DNA from: Streptomyces albospinus
GTDB taxonomy: Bacteria > Actinomycetota > Actinomycetes > Streptomycetales > Streptomycetaceae
DNA length: 64,000 nt
Direction: 5' to 3'
Assembly (NCBI RefSeq): GCF_014648695.1
Contig: NZ_BMRP01000008.1
Location: 61,605 to 125,604 of the forward strand
Below the pieces are notes generated by a model. It was given only the letters and a program-made list of their open reading frames with translations. It ran no database searches and had not been told where the DNA came from. The position numbers and the translations under genes were made by a program. Positions 8,355 to 17,760 of the stretch are shown in pieces; within the stretch, counting starts at the first letter, position 1, and each line of letters opens with the position of its first letter.

Positions 8355-9116
8355 ATGCAGGCAACGACTCCTGTCCCCCGGACCGCGGACCTCTTCGACC
8401 AGGGCCTGGAACCCCAGGCCAGCTCCGCCCTGCTGCGCTTCGGCGCCGCGCGGCAGCGGCCGGCCCACCGGATCAGCTGGTCCGGCGACGGTGCCGCCGC
8501 CTGGCTCGACGCGCCGCGCGGCCATGTGTGGAGCGTCGGCGACGCAACCGCCGCCGCCGGACTCGTACTGCGCGCCGCGCACCAACTGCCCGGCCGCGTC
8601 ACGGAGTTCACCGGTCCCCGGGGGACCGACACGCTGCTCGTCCGGCACCTTCCGGTGACCGACGCGGTGGCCTGGGTCTTCCGCTGGACGCTCCGCGAAC
8701 CCCCCGTCCACCCGGCCGAGCAGCGGGTGGTGGTCCTCGACGAGGCGCACCACGACGAACTGCTCGCCTTCCTCACCGAACACAGCCCGGCCCACTCGAC
8801 CGGTCCCGGCTCCTCGGCCGTCAGCCTCTGGGCCGGGATCCGCGACGCGGACGGGCGGCTGGCGGCCTGCGGCGCGCTGAGCAGCCTGCGCGGCAGCGGC
8901 GCCCCGCTGATGGCCTCGGTCGCGACGGACGCCGCGCAGCGCGGCCGGGGGCTGGGCGCGGCACCGACCTCCTGGCTGACCCGCTACGCGATCCGCCGCC
9001 ACGGCTTCCGCACCCTGTGGCAGCTCGCCGACAACGCCCCCGCCGAGCGGCTCTACACCCGCCTCGGCTACCGCAACGAGGACCCCTGCGTGGCCGCGCG
9101 CATCGACACGCGCTGA
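8355..9116 (+). CDS. GNAT-family N-acetyltransferase
   Basis: A 253-residue protein. The C-terminal half (about residues 115-250) is a GNAT fold: beta strands around SLWAGIRDADGRLAACGAL, then the acetyl-CoA-binding loop QRGRGLGAAPTSWLTRYA (a form of the Q/RxxGxG/A motif), then the final LADNAPAERLYTRLGYR helix and strand. The N-terminal 110 residues also look GNAT-like but lack the binding loop, so a two-domain arrangement with one active domain is plausible. The acceptor substrate cannot be told from sequence. The ATG at 8355 has only a weak GAGAG ahead of it, and a longer open frame exists upstream, so the start is not certain. Confidence 0.8.
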   Translation: MQATTPVPRTADLFDQGLEPQASSALLRFGAARQRPAHRISWSGDGAAAWLDAPRGHVWSVGDATAAAGLVLRAAHQLPGRVTEFTGPRGTDTLLVRHLPVTDAVAWVFRWTLREPPVHPAEQRVVVLDEAHHDELLAFLTEHSPAHSTGPGSSAVSLWAGIRDADGRLAACGALSSLRGSGAPLMASVATDAAQRGRGLGAAPTSWLTRYAIRRHGFRTLWQLADNAPAERLYTRLGYRNEDPCVAARIDTR

Positions 9117-9210
9117 CGCGGGCGCGCTCACCCACCCGCCGGCCGCTCCGCCCGGCCCGCCGCCGTCACACGCCAGGACGCGTGCGTACGCCGGGACGCG
9201 AGGCGTCAAG

Positions 9211-9945
9211 TCACCGCGCGGCGGAGGATCCCAGCCCTCCGCGCGGGCCCGTGGAGGCGCGGTGGTGCCGGTGGAACGGCAACCGCCTGCCGGACTTCTC
9301 CGGCCGCAGCGGCGGCAGCGCGTCCGTGAGGAAGAAGAAGTGTGCGAGGACGTGCGCCAGCCAGCGATAGAGGGTCATCAACCCGCGGAACTGGCGCCGG
9401 GGATAGCGGCCGGTCCACACCAGCATGCCGGCGGGAGAGGTGAACACCAGGGTCACCACGGCGACCATCAACAGGAACGCCGACAGCCCGCCGAGCGACC
9501 ACACCAGCCGGAAGACGAGGGCGACCAGCACGACCAGGAGGTACTCGGGGAGGGCGCGCAGCCACGACGCCACCAGCCGCCAGCCGCGCGGCATCCGGGG
9601 CGGACCGTCGATGTACAGACGGGTCGGGTAATCCGGAACCTCACCCAGGCTGAAGGGCGGATAGCGGTCCGTGGCCAGTGCCCCGTAGGAGTAGAAGGAC
9701 ACCCGCCAGACCCACCGCAGCACCCCCGTGGTGAAGCGGAACAGCGGGCGCGGATAGCGCCCGGTGAAGAGCATGGAGACGAACGCGAGCGCGCTCGCGG
9801 CCAGGAACGGGACCGCCAGCACGGTCAGCGCGATGTGGTGCGGCACGAGCAGCAGCCATTTCACCGCCCAGAGCCAGCGCGACAGCGGTTCGTCCAGCTC
9901 CGCCTCGATGCGCACCGGCCGGTACTCCGCAGCGAGCGTTGCCAT
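9211..9945 (-). CDS. DUF4389-family membrane protein
   Basis: A 244-residue integral membrane protein with AAGGAG directly upstream of the ATG. It shows the DUF4389 pattern twice: a short amphipathic entry followed by paired hydrophobic segments and the FTGRYPRPLFRF / WTGRYPRRQFRG motif. Membrane helices lie at about residues 28-62, 138-160 and 166-182. The function of the family is unknown. It stands alone between a GNAT gene and the glutamate decarboxylase gene, so context adds little. Confidence 0.85.
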   Translation of the reverse strand: MATLAAEYRPVRIEAELDEPLSRWLWAVKWLLLVPHHIALTVLAVPFLAASALAFVSMLFTGRYPRPLFRFTTGVLRWVWRVSFYSYGALATDRYPPFSLGEVPDYPTRLYIDGPPRMPRGWRLVASWLRALPEYLLVVLVALVFRLVWSLGGLSAFLLMVAVVTLVFTSPAGMLVWTGRYPRRQFRGLMTLYRWLAHVLAHFFFLTDALPPLRPEKSGRRLPFHRHHRASTGPRGGLGSSAAR

Positions 9946-10350
9946 GGCGGTCAGCTCCTTCCCGGCAGGGGGAACGGCACTTCCCAGCCTGACCAGGACG
10001 GCGCGGGCCGACCAGGGCTGTTCGGTCCATTCCTGCCGGGCTCTTCGGCTGCCGCCCGCTGCCACGGGAGGCGGCACCCGGGCAGACGCCGGCACGCACA
10101 CGCGGTGCGCTCGCTGTGCATCTCCTGTGCACCCGCCGCGAGAACGATCACGCTCGCCGCGAGCGGTGCCCGCCTGCCGTCGGTGCGATCGACGGCGCGG
10201 GCGGTCATCGCGGGCGCGGTGGCCGTCCTCCTGGTGCGGCGGCGCACGGCGGCCACCGGCACTCAGGCAGCGGAGGCGGGTGACCGCCCACGAAGCGGGG
10301 CCCCGTCGCGCGTGGGCGGACGGGGCACCCGTGGTACGGATCGGCCGGCG
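9946..10350. other. Gap without a supported gene
   Basis: About 400 bases lie between the DUF4389 gene start and the glutamate decarboxylase stop. A short perfect stem (CGCTCG / CGAGCG with a 3-base loop) at 10151-10165 could end the decarboxylase transcript. Open frames here show no family similarity, and I see nothing else. Confidence 0.4.
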
Positions 10351-11808
10351 CTATCCGTGTGCTCCGCGCGCCACCTGCTCCGGGATGGCCGGGCGGCCGG
10401 CCGTCTTGGTCTCGGCGCCGTGCGCGAAGGATCCGGCGTCGTCCGCGTCGCGGTGCGGCTGCTGCTGCGCCTGGAGGCGCGGCAGGATGCGGCGCAGGTC
10501 CTCCAGGAACAGGTCGCCGAGGTCGTGGCCGAAGCCGTTGCGGATCACGACGCGGAGCGCCGCCAGGTCGGTGCGGTTGGCGGGGAAGGTGTACGCCGGC
10601 ACCAGCCAGCCCCGCTCGCGCAGTGCGGCGGAGACGTCGAAGACGGTGAAGTTGGTGATGTCGTCGCTGACCCGGAAGGCGAAGACGGGGAGTTCGCTGC
10701 CGTCGGTGATGAGGGTGAACGGCCCGATCTTGGCGATCTCGGCGGCCAGCCGGGTGGCGACGTCCCGGCAGGTCTGCTGGACGACCTGGTAGCCGTCGAA
10801 GCCCAGCCGCAGGAAGTTGTAGTACTGGGCGATCACCTGGGCGCCGGGGCGGGAGAAGTTCAGCGCGAAGGTCGGCATGTCGCCGCCCAGGTAGTTGACG
10901 TGGAAGACCAGGTCCTTGGGCAGCGCCGCCGCGTCCCGCCACAGGGCCCAGCCCACACCGGGCATGACCAGCCCGTACTTGTGGCCGGAGGTGTTGATGG
11001 AGGCGACGCGCGGCAGCCGGAAGTCCCAGGCCAGGTCGGGGTCGAGGAACGGGGCGATCATCGCGCCGGAGGCGCCGTCCACGTGGACGGGCACGTCGAT
11101 GCCGGTGCGCTCCTGGAGGCCGTCGAGCGCCGCGGCGATCTCGGCGACCGGCTCGTAGGCACCGTCGAAGGTCGAGCCGAGCACCGCGACGACACCGATG
11201 GTGTTCTCGTCGCAGAGCTTGACGGCCTCTTCCGCGGAGAGGATGAAGCGGTTGCCCTCCATCGGGACGTACCGCGGCTCGACCTCGAAGTAGTCGGCGA
11301 ACTTCTCCCAGCAGATCTGGACGTTGATGCCCATCACCATGTTGGGGCGCTCGGTGGACTTGCCCTCGGCGCGCCGCCGGTGCTGCCAGCGGCGCTTGAG
11401 CGCCAGCCCGGCGAGCATGGCCGCCTCACTCGATCCCGTGGTCGAACAGCCCACCGCCGCATGCGAGTCGGGGGCGTTCCAGAGGTCGGCGAGCATGTGC
11501 ACACAGCGCGCCTCGATCTCGGCGGTCTGCGGGTACTCGTCCTTGTCGATCATGTTCTTCTCGGCGCACTCGGCCATCAGCTGCTGCGCCTGCGGCTCGG
11601 CCCAGGTGCTGACGAAGGTGGCCAGGTTCAGCCGGGCGTTCCCGTCCAGCATCAGCTCGTCATGGACGATCTGATACGCGGTGTCCGGATCCATCCCCTC
11701 TCCCGGCAGCTCGAACCGGGGAACCTTGATCGGCTCCCGGCTGAAGACCGGGTTCACGGTGAGATGGGGGCTGGCGTCGCGGTGCTGGTGGGGTCGCTTG
11801 AGTGGCAT
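10351..11808 (-). CDS. gadB: Glutamate decarboxylase (PLP-dependent)
   Basis: A 485-residue fold-type I PLP enzyme that converts L-glutamate to GABA and CO2, consuming a proton. It is collinear with GadB throughout. Cofactor contacts are visible at GCSTTGSSEA (residues 120-129), the pyridine-binding Asp244 in VHVDGASGA, and the Schiff-base lysine Lys277 in NTSGHKYG. The length is slightly above the 460-466 residues of E. coli GadB because of a polar C-terminal tail. The ATG at 11808 is preceded by GAGGA. No dedicated glutamate/GABA antiporter is adjacent. A GABA-type amino-acid permease lies at the far end of the window, too distant to call an operon. Confidence 0.95.
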   Translation of the reverse strand: MPLKRPHQHRDASPHLTVNPVFSREPIKVPRFELPGEGMDPDTAYQIVHDELMLDGNARLNLATFVSTWAEPQAQQLMAECAEKNMIDKDEYPQTAEIEARCVHMLADLWNAPDSHAAVGCSTTGSSEAAMLAGLALKRRWQHRRRAEGKSTERPNMVMGINVQICWEKFADYFEVEPRYVPMEGNRFILSAEEAVKLCDENTIGVVAVLGSTFDGAYEPVAEIAAALDGLQERTGIDVPVHVDGASGAMIAPFLDPDLAWDFRLPRVASINTSGHKYGLVMPGVGWALWRDAAALPKDLVFHVNYLGGDMPTFALNFSRPGAQVIAQYYNFLRLGFDGYQVVQQTCRDVATRLAAEIAKIGPFTLITDGSELPVFAFRVSDDITNFTVFDVSAALRERGWLVPAYTFPANRTDLAALRVVIRNGFGHDLGDLFLEDLRRILPRLQAQQQPHRDADDAGSFAHGAETKTAGRPAIPEQVARGAHG

Positions 11809-12253
11809 GGTGAGCGTGTCCTCTTCCGGGTACGTGCCGAACCTTGCAGCGGCAGCCGGCCAGGCCGGCCCTCCCGCCCGGCCTGGCCGGTCCACGCGCG
11901 GCGGCCAGGGTAGCGGCTTTCACTGTGCGGGCAACGGACACCGGCAGGCCGCGGGTGCACCCGCGACGACATCAGGCCATCCCTCCGGATTCCTCCGCCT
12001 TGCACCACGAGAGGCGTTCCGCCGGCCCCTCGGGCGGATCGGCCGGCACCTCGCGAGCCGATCACGGTACGGAATCACCGACTCACCGACTGTGCGCACC
12101 CGCCCCTCACGTCCTGCTGATCCGGTCACGCGGCGCACGGCGGTCACCGGGCGATCACGGCGCGCCCCTGCTCGACGCGCGGGATCCGGCCGGAGCTGCT
12201 GTTCTGGTGGAGGGAATCCGGAGCGGCGGAACCAGATCCGGGGAGAGATCCAG
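11809..12253. other. Divergent intergenic region, gadB / alcohol dehydrogenase
   Basis: This 445-base stretch separates the divergent starts of gadB and the dehydrogenase and must hold both promoters. CACCGACT is repeated directly at about 12078-12092. I could not identify consensus promoter hexamers with confidence and found no supported small gene. Confidence 0.4.
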
Positions 12254-13276
12254 ATGAGCAGTTACCGAGTGGCGCAGGTCGGCGCGGTGGGCGCTCCGTT
12301 CGAGATCGTCGAGCGTGAGGTACCGGAACCGGGCCCCGGTCACGTACGGATTGCCGTGGACGCCTGCGGCGTCTGCCACAGCGATGCCATGTTCGTGCAG
12401 GCCGCGGTGCCCGGTGTCCAGTTCCCACTGGTCCCCGGGCACGAGATCGCCGGGCGTATCGACGCGGTCGGCGAGGGTACGCACAGCAGCTGGCGGGTGG
12501 GCGACCGGGTCGCGGTCGGATGGTTCGGCGGCAGCTGCCGGCACTGCACGCCGTGCAGGCAGGGCGACTTCATCGTGTGCACGCAGTTGAAGGTGCCGGG
12601 CTGGGCGTACGACGGCGGTTTCGCGGAGATGGTGGTCGTGCCGACCGACGCCCTGGCCCGGATCCCCGACCGGCTGTCGGCGCCCGATGCCGGGCCGATG
12701 GCGTGCGCCGGGGTCACCACGTACAACGGGCTGCGGCGCAGTTCGGGGCGGCCGGGCGACCTGGTCGCCGTCCTCGGCATCGGCGGCCTGGGCCACCTGG
12801 GCGTGCGGTACGCGGTCGCGATGGGCTTCGAGGTCGTGGCCATCGCCCGCGGCGCCGACAAGGGCGACGTCGCCAAGCAACTGGGCGCGCACCACTACAT
12901 CGACAGCGCCGCGAAGACCGGCGTCGCGGACGCGTTGCAGTCCCTCGGCGGCGCCAAGGTCGTGCTGGCGACGGCCGCCAACTCCAGCGCCATCTCGGCG
13001 ACCGTGGAAGGGCTGGCCCACCGCGGCGAGTTGGTGGTCATCGGCGCGGCTGCCGAACCCATAGAGATCAACCCGGCCCAGCTCCTCATGCGCGCCCGGG
13101 TCGTCCGCGGCCACCCGTCGGGTACCGCACAAGACGTCCAGGACACCATGGAGTTCAGCGTTCTGCACGGCATCCGCCCGATGATCGAGACCATGCCGCT
13201 GGAACACGCCAACGAGGCGTACGGGAGGATGCTGGCGGGGGCGGCGAGGTTCCGGATGGTGCTGACCGGCGATTGA
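12254..13276 (+). CDS. Zinc-dependent alcohol dehydrogenase (MDR family)
   Basis: A 340-residue medium-chain dehydrogenase that oxidises alcohols to aldehydes with NAD(P). The catalytic zinc site is seen in CGVCHSD (about residues 37-43) and GHEIAG. The structural zinc lobe is present as CRHCTPCRQGDFIVC (four cysteines). The Rossmann motif is GIGGLGHLG. The overall pattern is closest to the AdhA/cinnamyl alcohol dehydrogenase branch. The ATG at 12254 has GGAGAGA upstream. It is a single transcription unit ended by the strong hairpin at 13294-13331. The substrate is not deducible. Confidence 0.93.
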   Translation: MSSYRVAQVGAVGAPFEIVEREVPEPGPGHVRIAVDACGVCHSDAMFVQAAVPGVQFPLVPGHEIAGRIDAVGEGTHSSWRVGDRVAVGWFGGSCRHCTPCRQGDFIVCTQLKVPGWAYDGGFAEMVVVPTDALARIPDRLSAPDAGPMACAGVTTYNGLRRSSGRPGDLVAVLGIGGLGHLGVRYAVAMGFEVVAIARGADKGDVAKQLGAHHYIDSAAKTGVADALQSLGGAKVVLATAANSSAISATVEGLAHRGELVVIGAAAEPIEINPAQLLMRARVVRGHPSGTAQDVQDTMEFSVLHGIRPMIETMPLEHANEAYGRMLAGAARFRMVLTGD

Positions 13277-13293
13277 GGAATGGGCGCCGGTCC

Positions 13294-13331
13294 GGCGTAG
13301 GACGGGAGGGCACGCCCGACCGTCCTACGCC
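13294..13331. terminator. Strong hairpin terminator after alcohol dehydrogenase
   Basis: A perfect 12-bp inverted repeat (GGCGTAGGACGG / CCGTCCTACGCC) with a 14-base loop, starting 18 bases past the stop codon. Confidence 0.85.
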
Positions 13332-13474
13332 TCCTCATGTCCCGCCGACCGGAACCGCCCCGCCCGCAACGGAACTCAACTGCCCACCACCGCACGGTTG
13401 TCGCCGTCGGGGGCGCGGCCCGATCGCCGCTCACCCCGCCGTCGACGGGCACTCGACCCCAGCCAGGAGGATGC

Positions 13475-13797
13475 ATGTCCCAGTCCGCCCCCCAGGCCGC
13501 CGGCCGCACCCATCGTCTGGTCCCCTCCCCCGCGGGCCGGACCCACCTCGTGGAGCAGGGCAGCGGGCCGCTGGTCCTGCTGGTGCACGGGTTCCCGGAG
13601 TCGTGGTACTCGTGGCGCCACCAGATGGCGGCGCTGCCCTCGGCTGGCTGGCCGACGCGATCACCGCCTTCCCCACCACCATGCCCGGCCTCGTCGCCTC
13701 GCACCTCCTCGAAGGCTGCGGCCACTGGATCCAGCAGGAGCGCCGCGACGAGGTCAGTCGGCTGCTGACCAAGTGGCTGGCGGATCTGCCCGCTTGA
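13475..13797 (+). pseudogene. Epoxide hydrolase with large internal deletion
   Basis: It starts well: a perfect AGGAGG and an ATG at 13475. The N-terminus is that of an alpha/beta-hydrolase epoxide hydrolase ([23 protein letters not shown], with the oxyanion HGFP motif). At about 13636-13645 the sequence jumps, out of frame, to the C-terminal 45 residues of the same family ([27 protein letters not shown], with the catalytic His in GCGHW). About 200 residues are missing, including the nucleophile Asp and the lid tyrosines. The product must be inactive. A single internal deletion explains the structure. Confidence 0.85.
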
Positions 13798-13855
13798 GGA
13801 CCGGTCGCACCGACCGAGGACCGGCCTCCCCCTGCCCCTGCCCCCTCTGCCACCG

Positions 13856-14803
13856 TCACGGTTCGGCCCGGAATGCGCGCCGGTAGGCGCCCGGCGTCGT
13901 ACCCAGGGCGCGCAGAAAGCGCCTGCGGAGATTGGTGGCAGAGGAGAGGCCGACGCGACGTGCGACGGCCTCCAGGGGGAGGTCGGTGGATTCCAGCAGC
14001 TCGCGGGAGGCGGCGATGCGCTGCGCGAGCAGCCACTGCCCCGGACTGGCGCCGAGCTGATCGGCGAACCGGCGGGCGAGGGTGCGGGCCGATATGCCCG
14101 CGTGCGCGGCCAGTTCCTCGACGGTGAGCGGTTCGCCGAGTCGTCCGGTCGTCCACTCCAGCAGGGGCGCGAGCGTACCGTCGATCTGGGCGGGGTGCGG
14201 CGGCGCCGAATACTGGAGCTGCCCGCCCTCCCGGTGCGGCGGCATCACCATGTTGCGGGCCACCTGCGCGGCGTACCCGGCGCCCTGGTCCGCGCGGACG
14301 AGATGCAGGCAGAGGTCGATGCCCGCGCCGGAGCCCGCGCTGGTGGCGACGTCACCGTGGTCCACGTAGAGCACGTCCGGGTCCACGCGAACAGCCGGGA
14401 ACCGGCCGGCCAGTTGGCCCGCCCGCGCCCAGTGCGTGGTCGCCCGCCGCCCGTCCAGCAGCCCGGCGTGGGCCAGCGCGAAGGCGCCGGAGCAGATGCT
14501 GATCACCCGCGCTCCGCGGTCGTGTGCGCGGCGCAGCGCCTTGAGGACCGCGGGCGAGGGCGGCTGCTCCGTGGGCAGCCACCCGGGGACGACGACGGTG
14601 TCCGCCCGGTCGAGGGCGTCCAGTCCGTCGGTCACGAGCATGTCGTACCCGGCGAGCGTCCGTACCGGACCCGGGTGTTCCGTGCACACCCCGAAGCCGT
14701 ACCGGGTCGGGATTCCCCGCCGTGCGATCCCGAACACCTCGGCCGCACAGCCGAGTTCGAAGGTCGATTGCGGTGGGTGGACGAGTGCGACCACATGATG
14801 CAT
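13856..14803 (-). CDS. GlxA-family transcriptional regulator (DJ-1/PfpI plus AraC domain)
   Basis: A 315-residue protein. Residues 1-190 form a class I glutamine amidotransferase-like (DJ-1/PfpI) sensor domain with the elbow motif ISICSGAFALAHAGLLDGR. Residues about 215-312 form the AraC double helix-turn-helix (LTVEELAAHAGISARTLARRF and VARRVGLSSATNLRRRF). Such proteins usually activate catabolic or detoxification genes. It is divergent from a small cupin gene with a 71-base spacer, so that cupin is the likely target. Confidence 0.93.
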   Translation of the reverse strand: MHHVVALVHPPQSTFELGCAAEVFGIARRGIPTRYGFGVCTEHPGPVRTLAGYDMLVTDGLDALDRADTVVVPGWLPTEQPPSPAVLKALRRAHDRGARVISICSGAFALAHAGLLDGRRATTHWARAGQLAGRFPAVRVDPDVLYVDHGDVATSAGSGAGIDLCLHLVRADQGAGYAAQVARNMVMPPHREGGQLQYSAPPHPAQIDGTLAPLLEWTTGRLGEPLTVEELAAHAGISARTLARRFADQLGASPGQWLLAQRIAASRELLESTDLPLEAVARRVGLSSATNLRRRFLRALGTTPGAYRRAFRAEP

Positions 14804-14874
14804 GGCAGGAAAGTACCTCAGGATGTCTTTTCTGACACTCGGCGGGTCGACACCGGCCCGCCAGGCTGGCTCTC

Positions 14875-15276
14875 ATGACGAACCAGCACACGAAGCAGCA
14901 CACCCAGCGGCCGACAACGGAACGGAGCACGGGACGGACGGTGGAACGGACGGCGGAGCAGATGCCCGGCTATGCGTGGTCCGCCGTGCAGGACGCCCCG
15001 GTACGGGAGATCTTCCCCGGCATCCGCGTCCGCCCGCTGTGGAGCGGGAGCGACGGCGCAAAGGCCCAGGTACTGGAGATGGACCCGCACACCTGCTGGG
15101 AGGGCATCGACGTCCACGAACCGGGGCCCGAAGAGGTCTATGTCGCCTCGGGAGTCTTCAACGACGGCGACCGGGACTATCCGGCCGGGTCGTTCATCCA
15201 CGCGCCCGCAGGTTCCTGGCACATCCCGCAGACGACCACGGGCTGCACCCTGTTCGTCTTCTATCCCGAAGGCTGA
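14875..15276 (+). CDS. Cupin-domain protein, ChrR-like
   Basis: A 133-residue single-domain cupin. Residues 1-35 are a hydrophilic lead; the barrel follows with PLWSGSDGAKAQVLEMDPHTCWEGIDVHEPGPEEVYVASG and a second histidine in SFIHAPAGSWHIP. The layout resembles the C-terminal cupin of ChrR anti-sigma factors and stand-alone cupins that bind a divalent metal. Without partners, an enzymatic or sensing role cannot be chosen. The divergent GlxA-type regulator suggests it is induced. An alternative downstream start (MPGYAW, residue 30) would remove the polar lead. Confidence 0.85.
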   Translation: MTNQHTKQHTQRPTTERSTGRTVERTAEQMPGYAWSAVQDAPVREIFPGIRVRPLWSGSDGAKAQVLEMDPHTCWEGIDVHEPGPEEVYVASGVFNDGDRDYPAGSFIHAPAGSWHIPQTTTGCTLFVFYPEG

Positions 15277-15291
15277 GCGAACCCCGCCGCA

Positions 15292-15334
15292 CCGCCGGCC
15301 GCCCGGTGGCCGACCGGCCGAGGGCGGGCGGCGG
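15292..15334. terminator. Hairpin terminator after the cupin gene
   Basis: A 13-bp stem with one mismatch (CCGCCGGCCGCCC against GGGCGGGCGGCGG) and a 17-base loop begins 16 bases after the stop codon. Confidence 0.5.
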
Positions 15335-15671
15335 TCGACCCCCCACGGCGCAGGGCCGGCACCCGCCCGGTGCGCTGCGCACTGCGCGCATGCGCCGTCC
15401 CCACATCCGGTGCACGAGCCGACGGCCCGCCCGCGGGGCGATCCCACCCGGCGGGCCACCGCGCACCCGAACGCGCCCTGCACCATCAGGCGCGGCGGAC
15501 GCCCACGTGGCACCAGGACGTGACACACAAGGAAACCGCAGGTCACAAGGGTGCCGGGCAGGCGCGGCACGCCATCGATGCCACAACCGACACCACACCT
15601 GACACCACGCGGCGCCACATACCGCCATCGCGGCGTTGATAGTGGTGCCATTCATGTGCCATGCTGGCGCC
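15335..15671. other. Noncoding region upstream of the ABC exporter
   Basis: About 340 bases with no supported gene. TTGATA at 15636-15641 followed 18 bases later by CATGCT may be the exporter promoter. TGGTGCCA and TGGCGCCA flank it, at about 15643-15673, and may mark a regulator site. If transcription starts there, the message is nearly leaderless, which fits the absence of a ribosome-binding site before the ATG. Confidence 0.35.
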
Positions 15672-16739
15672 ATGGACGCAGACACCGCTGCGGCTTCCTC
15701 GGCCGCGCCTCCCTCCGCAACCACCCGCTCCCCGGCGATCCGAACCCTGGGATTGCACAAGTCCTACGGCGACAAGGTGGTGCTCGACGGGATCGACCTG
15801 AGCATCCCCGAAGGCACGATCTTCGCTTTGCTGGGGCCGAACGGCGCCGGCAAGACCACCACCGTGCAGATCCTCACCACCCTGATCCCGGCGACCGCCG
15901 GCCAGGCGCAGGTAGCGGGCCACGACCTGACCCGCTCGCCCGGCGCCGTACGCTCCGCGATCGGCGTCACCGGCCAGTTCGCCGCGCTGGACAACCTTCT
16001 GACCGCCAGGGAGAACCTGCTCCTCATGGCGGACCTGCACCATCTCCCCCGCCGCGAGGGCCGGCAGCGCGCCGCCGCACTCCTCGACCGCTTCGACCTG
16101 ACCGAGGCGGCGGCCAAGCCCGTCGCCACCTTCTCGGGCGGTATGCGGCGCAAGCTCGACCTCGCGATGACCCTGGTCGGCAACCCGCGCATCATCTTCC
16201 TCGACGAACCGACCACCGGACTCGACCCGCGCAGCCGCCGCACCATGTGGGAGATCATCCGCGGCCTGGTCGCCGACGACGGCGTCACGATCTTCCTCAC
16301 CACCCAGTATCTGGACGAGGCCGACCAACTCGCCGACCGTATCGCCGTCCTGGACCACGGGAAGCTGGTCGCCGAAGGCACCGCGGAAGAGCTGAAGCGC
16401 CGCATCCCCGGCGGCCATATCCGCCTCCGGTTCGCCGATCCCGACGGCCTGGAGTCGGCTGCCGCCCTCTTCGGCTCCGCCGCGCCCGACCGCGAGGCGC
16501 TCACCCTCCAGATCCCCGGCGACGGCAGCATTCCCACGCTGCGGGCCGTCCTCGACGTCCTGGATTCCGCGTCGATCGAGGCCGAGGCACTCACGGTGCA
16601 CACCCCCGATCTCGACGATGTCTTCCTCACCCTCACCGACCGGTCCCGGCGATCCGACCGCACCGCGCAGCAGGCGCACCCGCGGACCGCACCGCACTCC
16701 CACGACTCACTCAACTCGCGGACGGAGAAGGCACGATGA
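15672..16739 (+). CDS. ABC exporter ATP-binding protein, DrrA-like
   Basis: A 355-residue ATPase of the daunorubicin-resistance (DrrA) family that powers export by the permease encoded next. It has Walker [11 protein letters not shown], the signature [13 protein letters not shown], Walker [13 protein letters not shown] and the switch histidine region replaced by TTQYLDEAD, as is usual in this family. The C-terminal 100 residues match the DrrA accessory domain. The start is uncertain. ATG at 15672 lacks a ribosome-binding site, and an in-frame ATG at 15654 is possible. The stop overlaps the permease start as ATGA. The substrate is probably a hydrophobic drug or metabolite. Confidence 0.92.
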   Translation: MDADTAAASSAAPPSATTRSPAIRTLGLHKSYGDKVVLDGIDLSIPEGTIFALLGPNGAGKTTTVQILTTLIPATAGQAQVAGHDLTRSPGAVRSAIGVTGQFAALDNLLTARENLLLMADLHHLPRREGRQRAAALLDRFDLTEAAAKPVATFSGGMRRKLDLAMTLVGNPRIIFLDEPTTGLDPRSRRTMWEIIRGLVADDGVTIFLTTQYLDEADQLADRIAVLDHGKLVAEGTAEELKRRIPGGHIRLRFADPDGLESAAALFGSAAPDREALTLQIPGDGSIPTLRAVLDVLDSASIEAEALTVHTPDLDDVFLTLTDRSRRSDRTAQQAHPRTAPHSHDSLNSRTEKAR

Positions 16740-17533
16740 GCACACCCTCGTACGCGCTGCGCGATTCCATGACGATGCTGCGGCGCAACCTCAAGCACGC
16801 GCAGCGCTATCCGTCCATGACGGTCTCCCTCGTCGCGATGCCGATCCTGATGCTGCTGCTGTTCGTCTACGTCTTCGGCGGGGCGCTCGGCCACGGCATC
16901 GGGATGCCGGGCGGGGCGAACGACCATGGCGCGTACGTCGATTACGTCGCCCCCGGCATCATCCTGATGACCGTGACCTCCGGCGCGATCTCGACCGCCG
17001 TGTCCGTGTCCATGGATATGACCGAGGGCATCGTCAACCGCTTCCGCACCATGGCGATCGCCCGAAGCTCCGTGCTGACGGGCCATGTGGTCGGCAGCGT
17101 CGTCCAGACCCTGATCAGCGTCGCCCTGGTCACCGGCGTAGCGCTGGCGGTGGGCTTCCGTCCGCACGGCACGCCCCTCCAGTGGGCCGCCGCCCTCGGT
17201 CTGCTCACCCTGCTCGCCTTCGCCCTCACCTGGCTGGCGGCTGCCATGGGACTGGCCGCGAAGACCGTCGAGTCGGCGAGCAACGCTCCGATGCCGCTGA
17301 CCTTCCTGCCCTTCCTCGGCAGCGCCGTCGTCCCGCCGGAGTCCATGCCGACCGGGCTGCGCTGGTTCGCCGAGTACCAGCCGTTCACCCCGATCAACGA
17401 GACGCTGCGCGGACTGCTGATGGACACCCCGGTCGGCAGCAGCGCGACGGCAGCCGTCGCCTGGTGCGCCGGCCTCGCCCTGGTCGGCTACGTCTGGGCG
17501 CTGACGAACTTCCGCCGCACGGCCAAGCGCTGA
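16736..17533 (+). CDS. ABC-2 type exporter permease, DrrB-like
   Basis: A 265-residue membrane protein with six predicted helices. It starts inside the ATPase stop codon (4-base overlap), which implies coupled synthesis of a DrrAB-like pump. The N-terminal amphipathic stretch ([16 protein letters not shown]) precedes helix 1 ([20 protein letters not shown]), and the ABC-2 motif region [30 protein letters not shown] near the C-terminus is typical. It extrudes the compound recognised by the pair. The nearby P450 gene, 227 bases downstream on the same strand, may belong to the same function. Confidence 0.92.
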   Translation: MSTPSYALRDSMTMLRRNLKHAQRYPSMTVSLVAMPILMLLLFVYVFGGALGHGIGMPGGANDHGAYVDYVAPGIILMTVTSGAISTAVSVSMDMTEGIVNRFRTMAIARSSVLTGHVVGSVVQTLISVALVTGVALAVGFRPHGTPLQWAAALGLLTLLAFALTWLAAAMGLAAKTVESASNAPMPLTFLPFLGSAVVPPESMPTGLRWFAEYQPFTPINETLRGLLMDTPVGSSATAAVAWCAGLALVGYVWALTNFRRTAKR

Positions 17534-17760
17534 ACGGCGCCCGCACAAGGGCCACTCAGCTCCCGCCCCGGCACCGAACCCCCGGCACCACACCGTTCAC
17601 GGCACGTCGCCGCCCTGCGCCCGGGCCCGCGCGCCTCCGCGCCCCGCGCCCCGCGCCCATGCGTTCCTTCCCACCCCGTGCACACCTGCATCACTGCACG
17701 CCGGCACCCGCACTCCTGCACTGCGCACTCCACGACCGGCACTCCGCACCAGAGGACACC

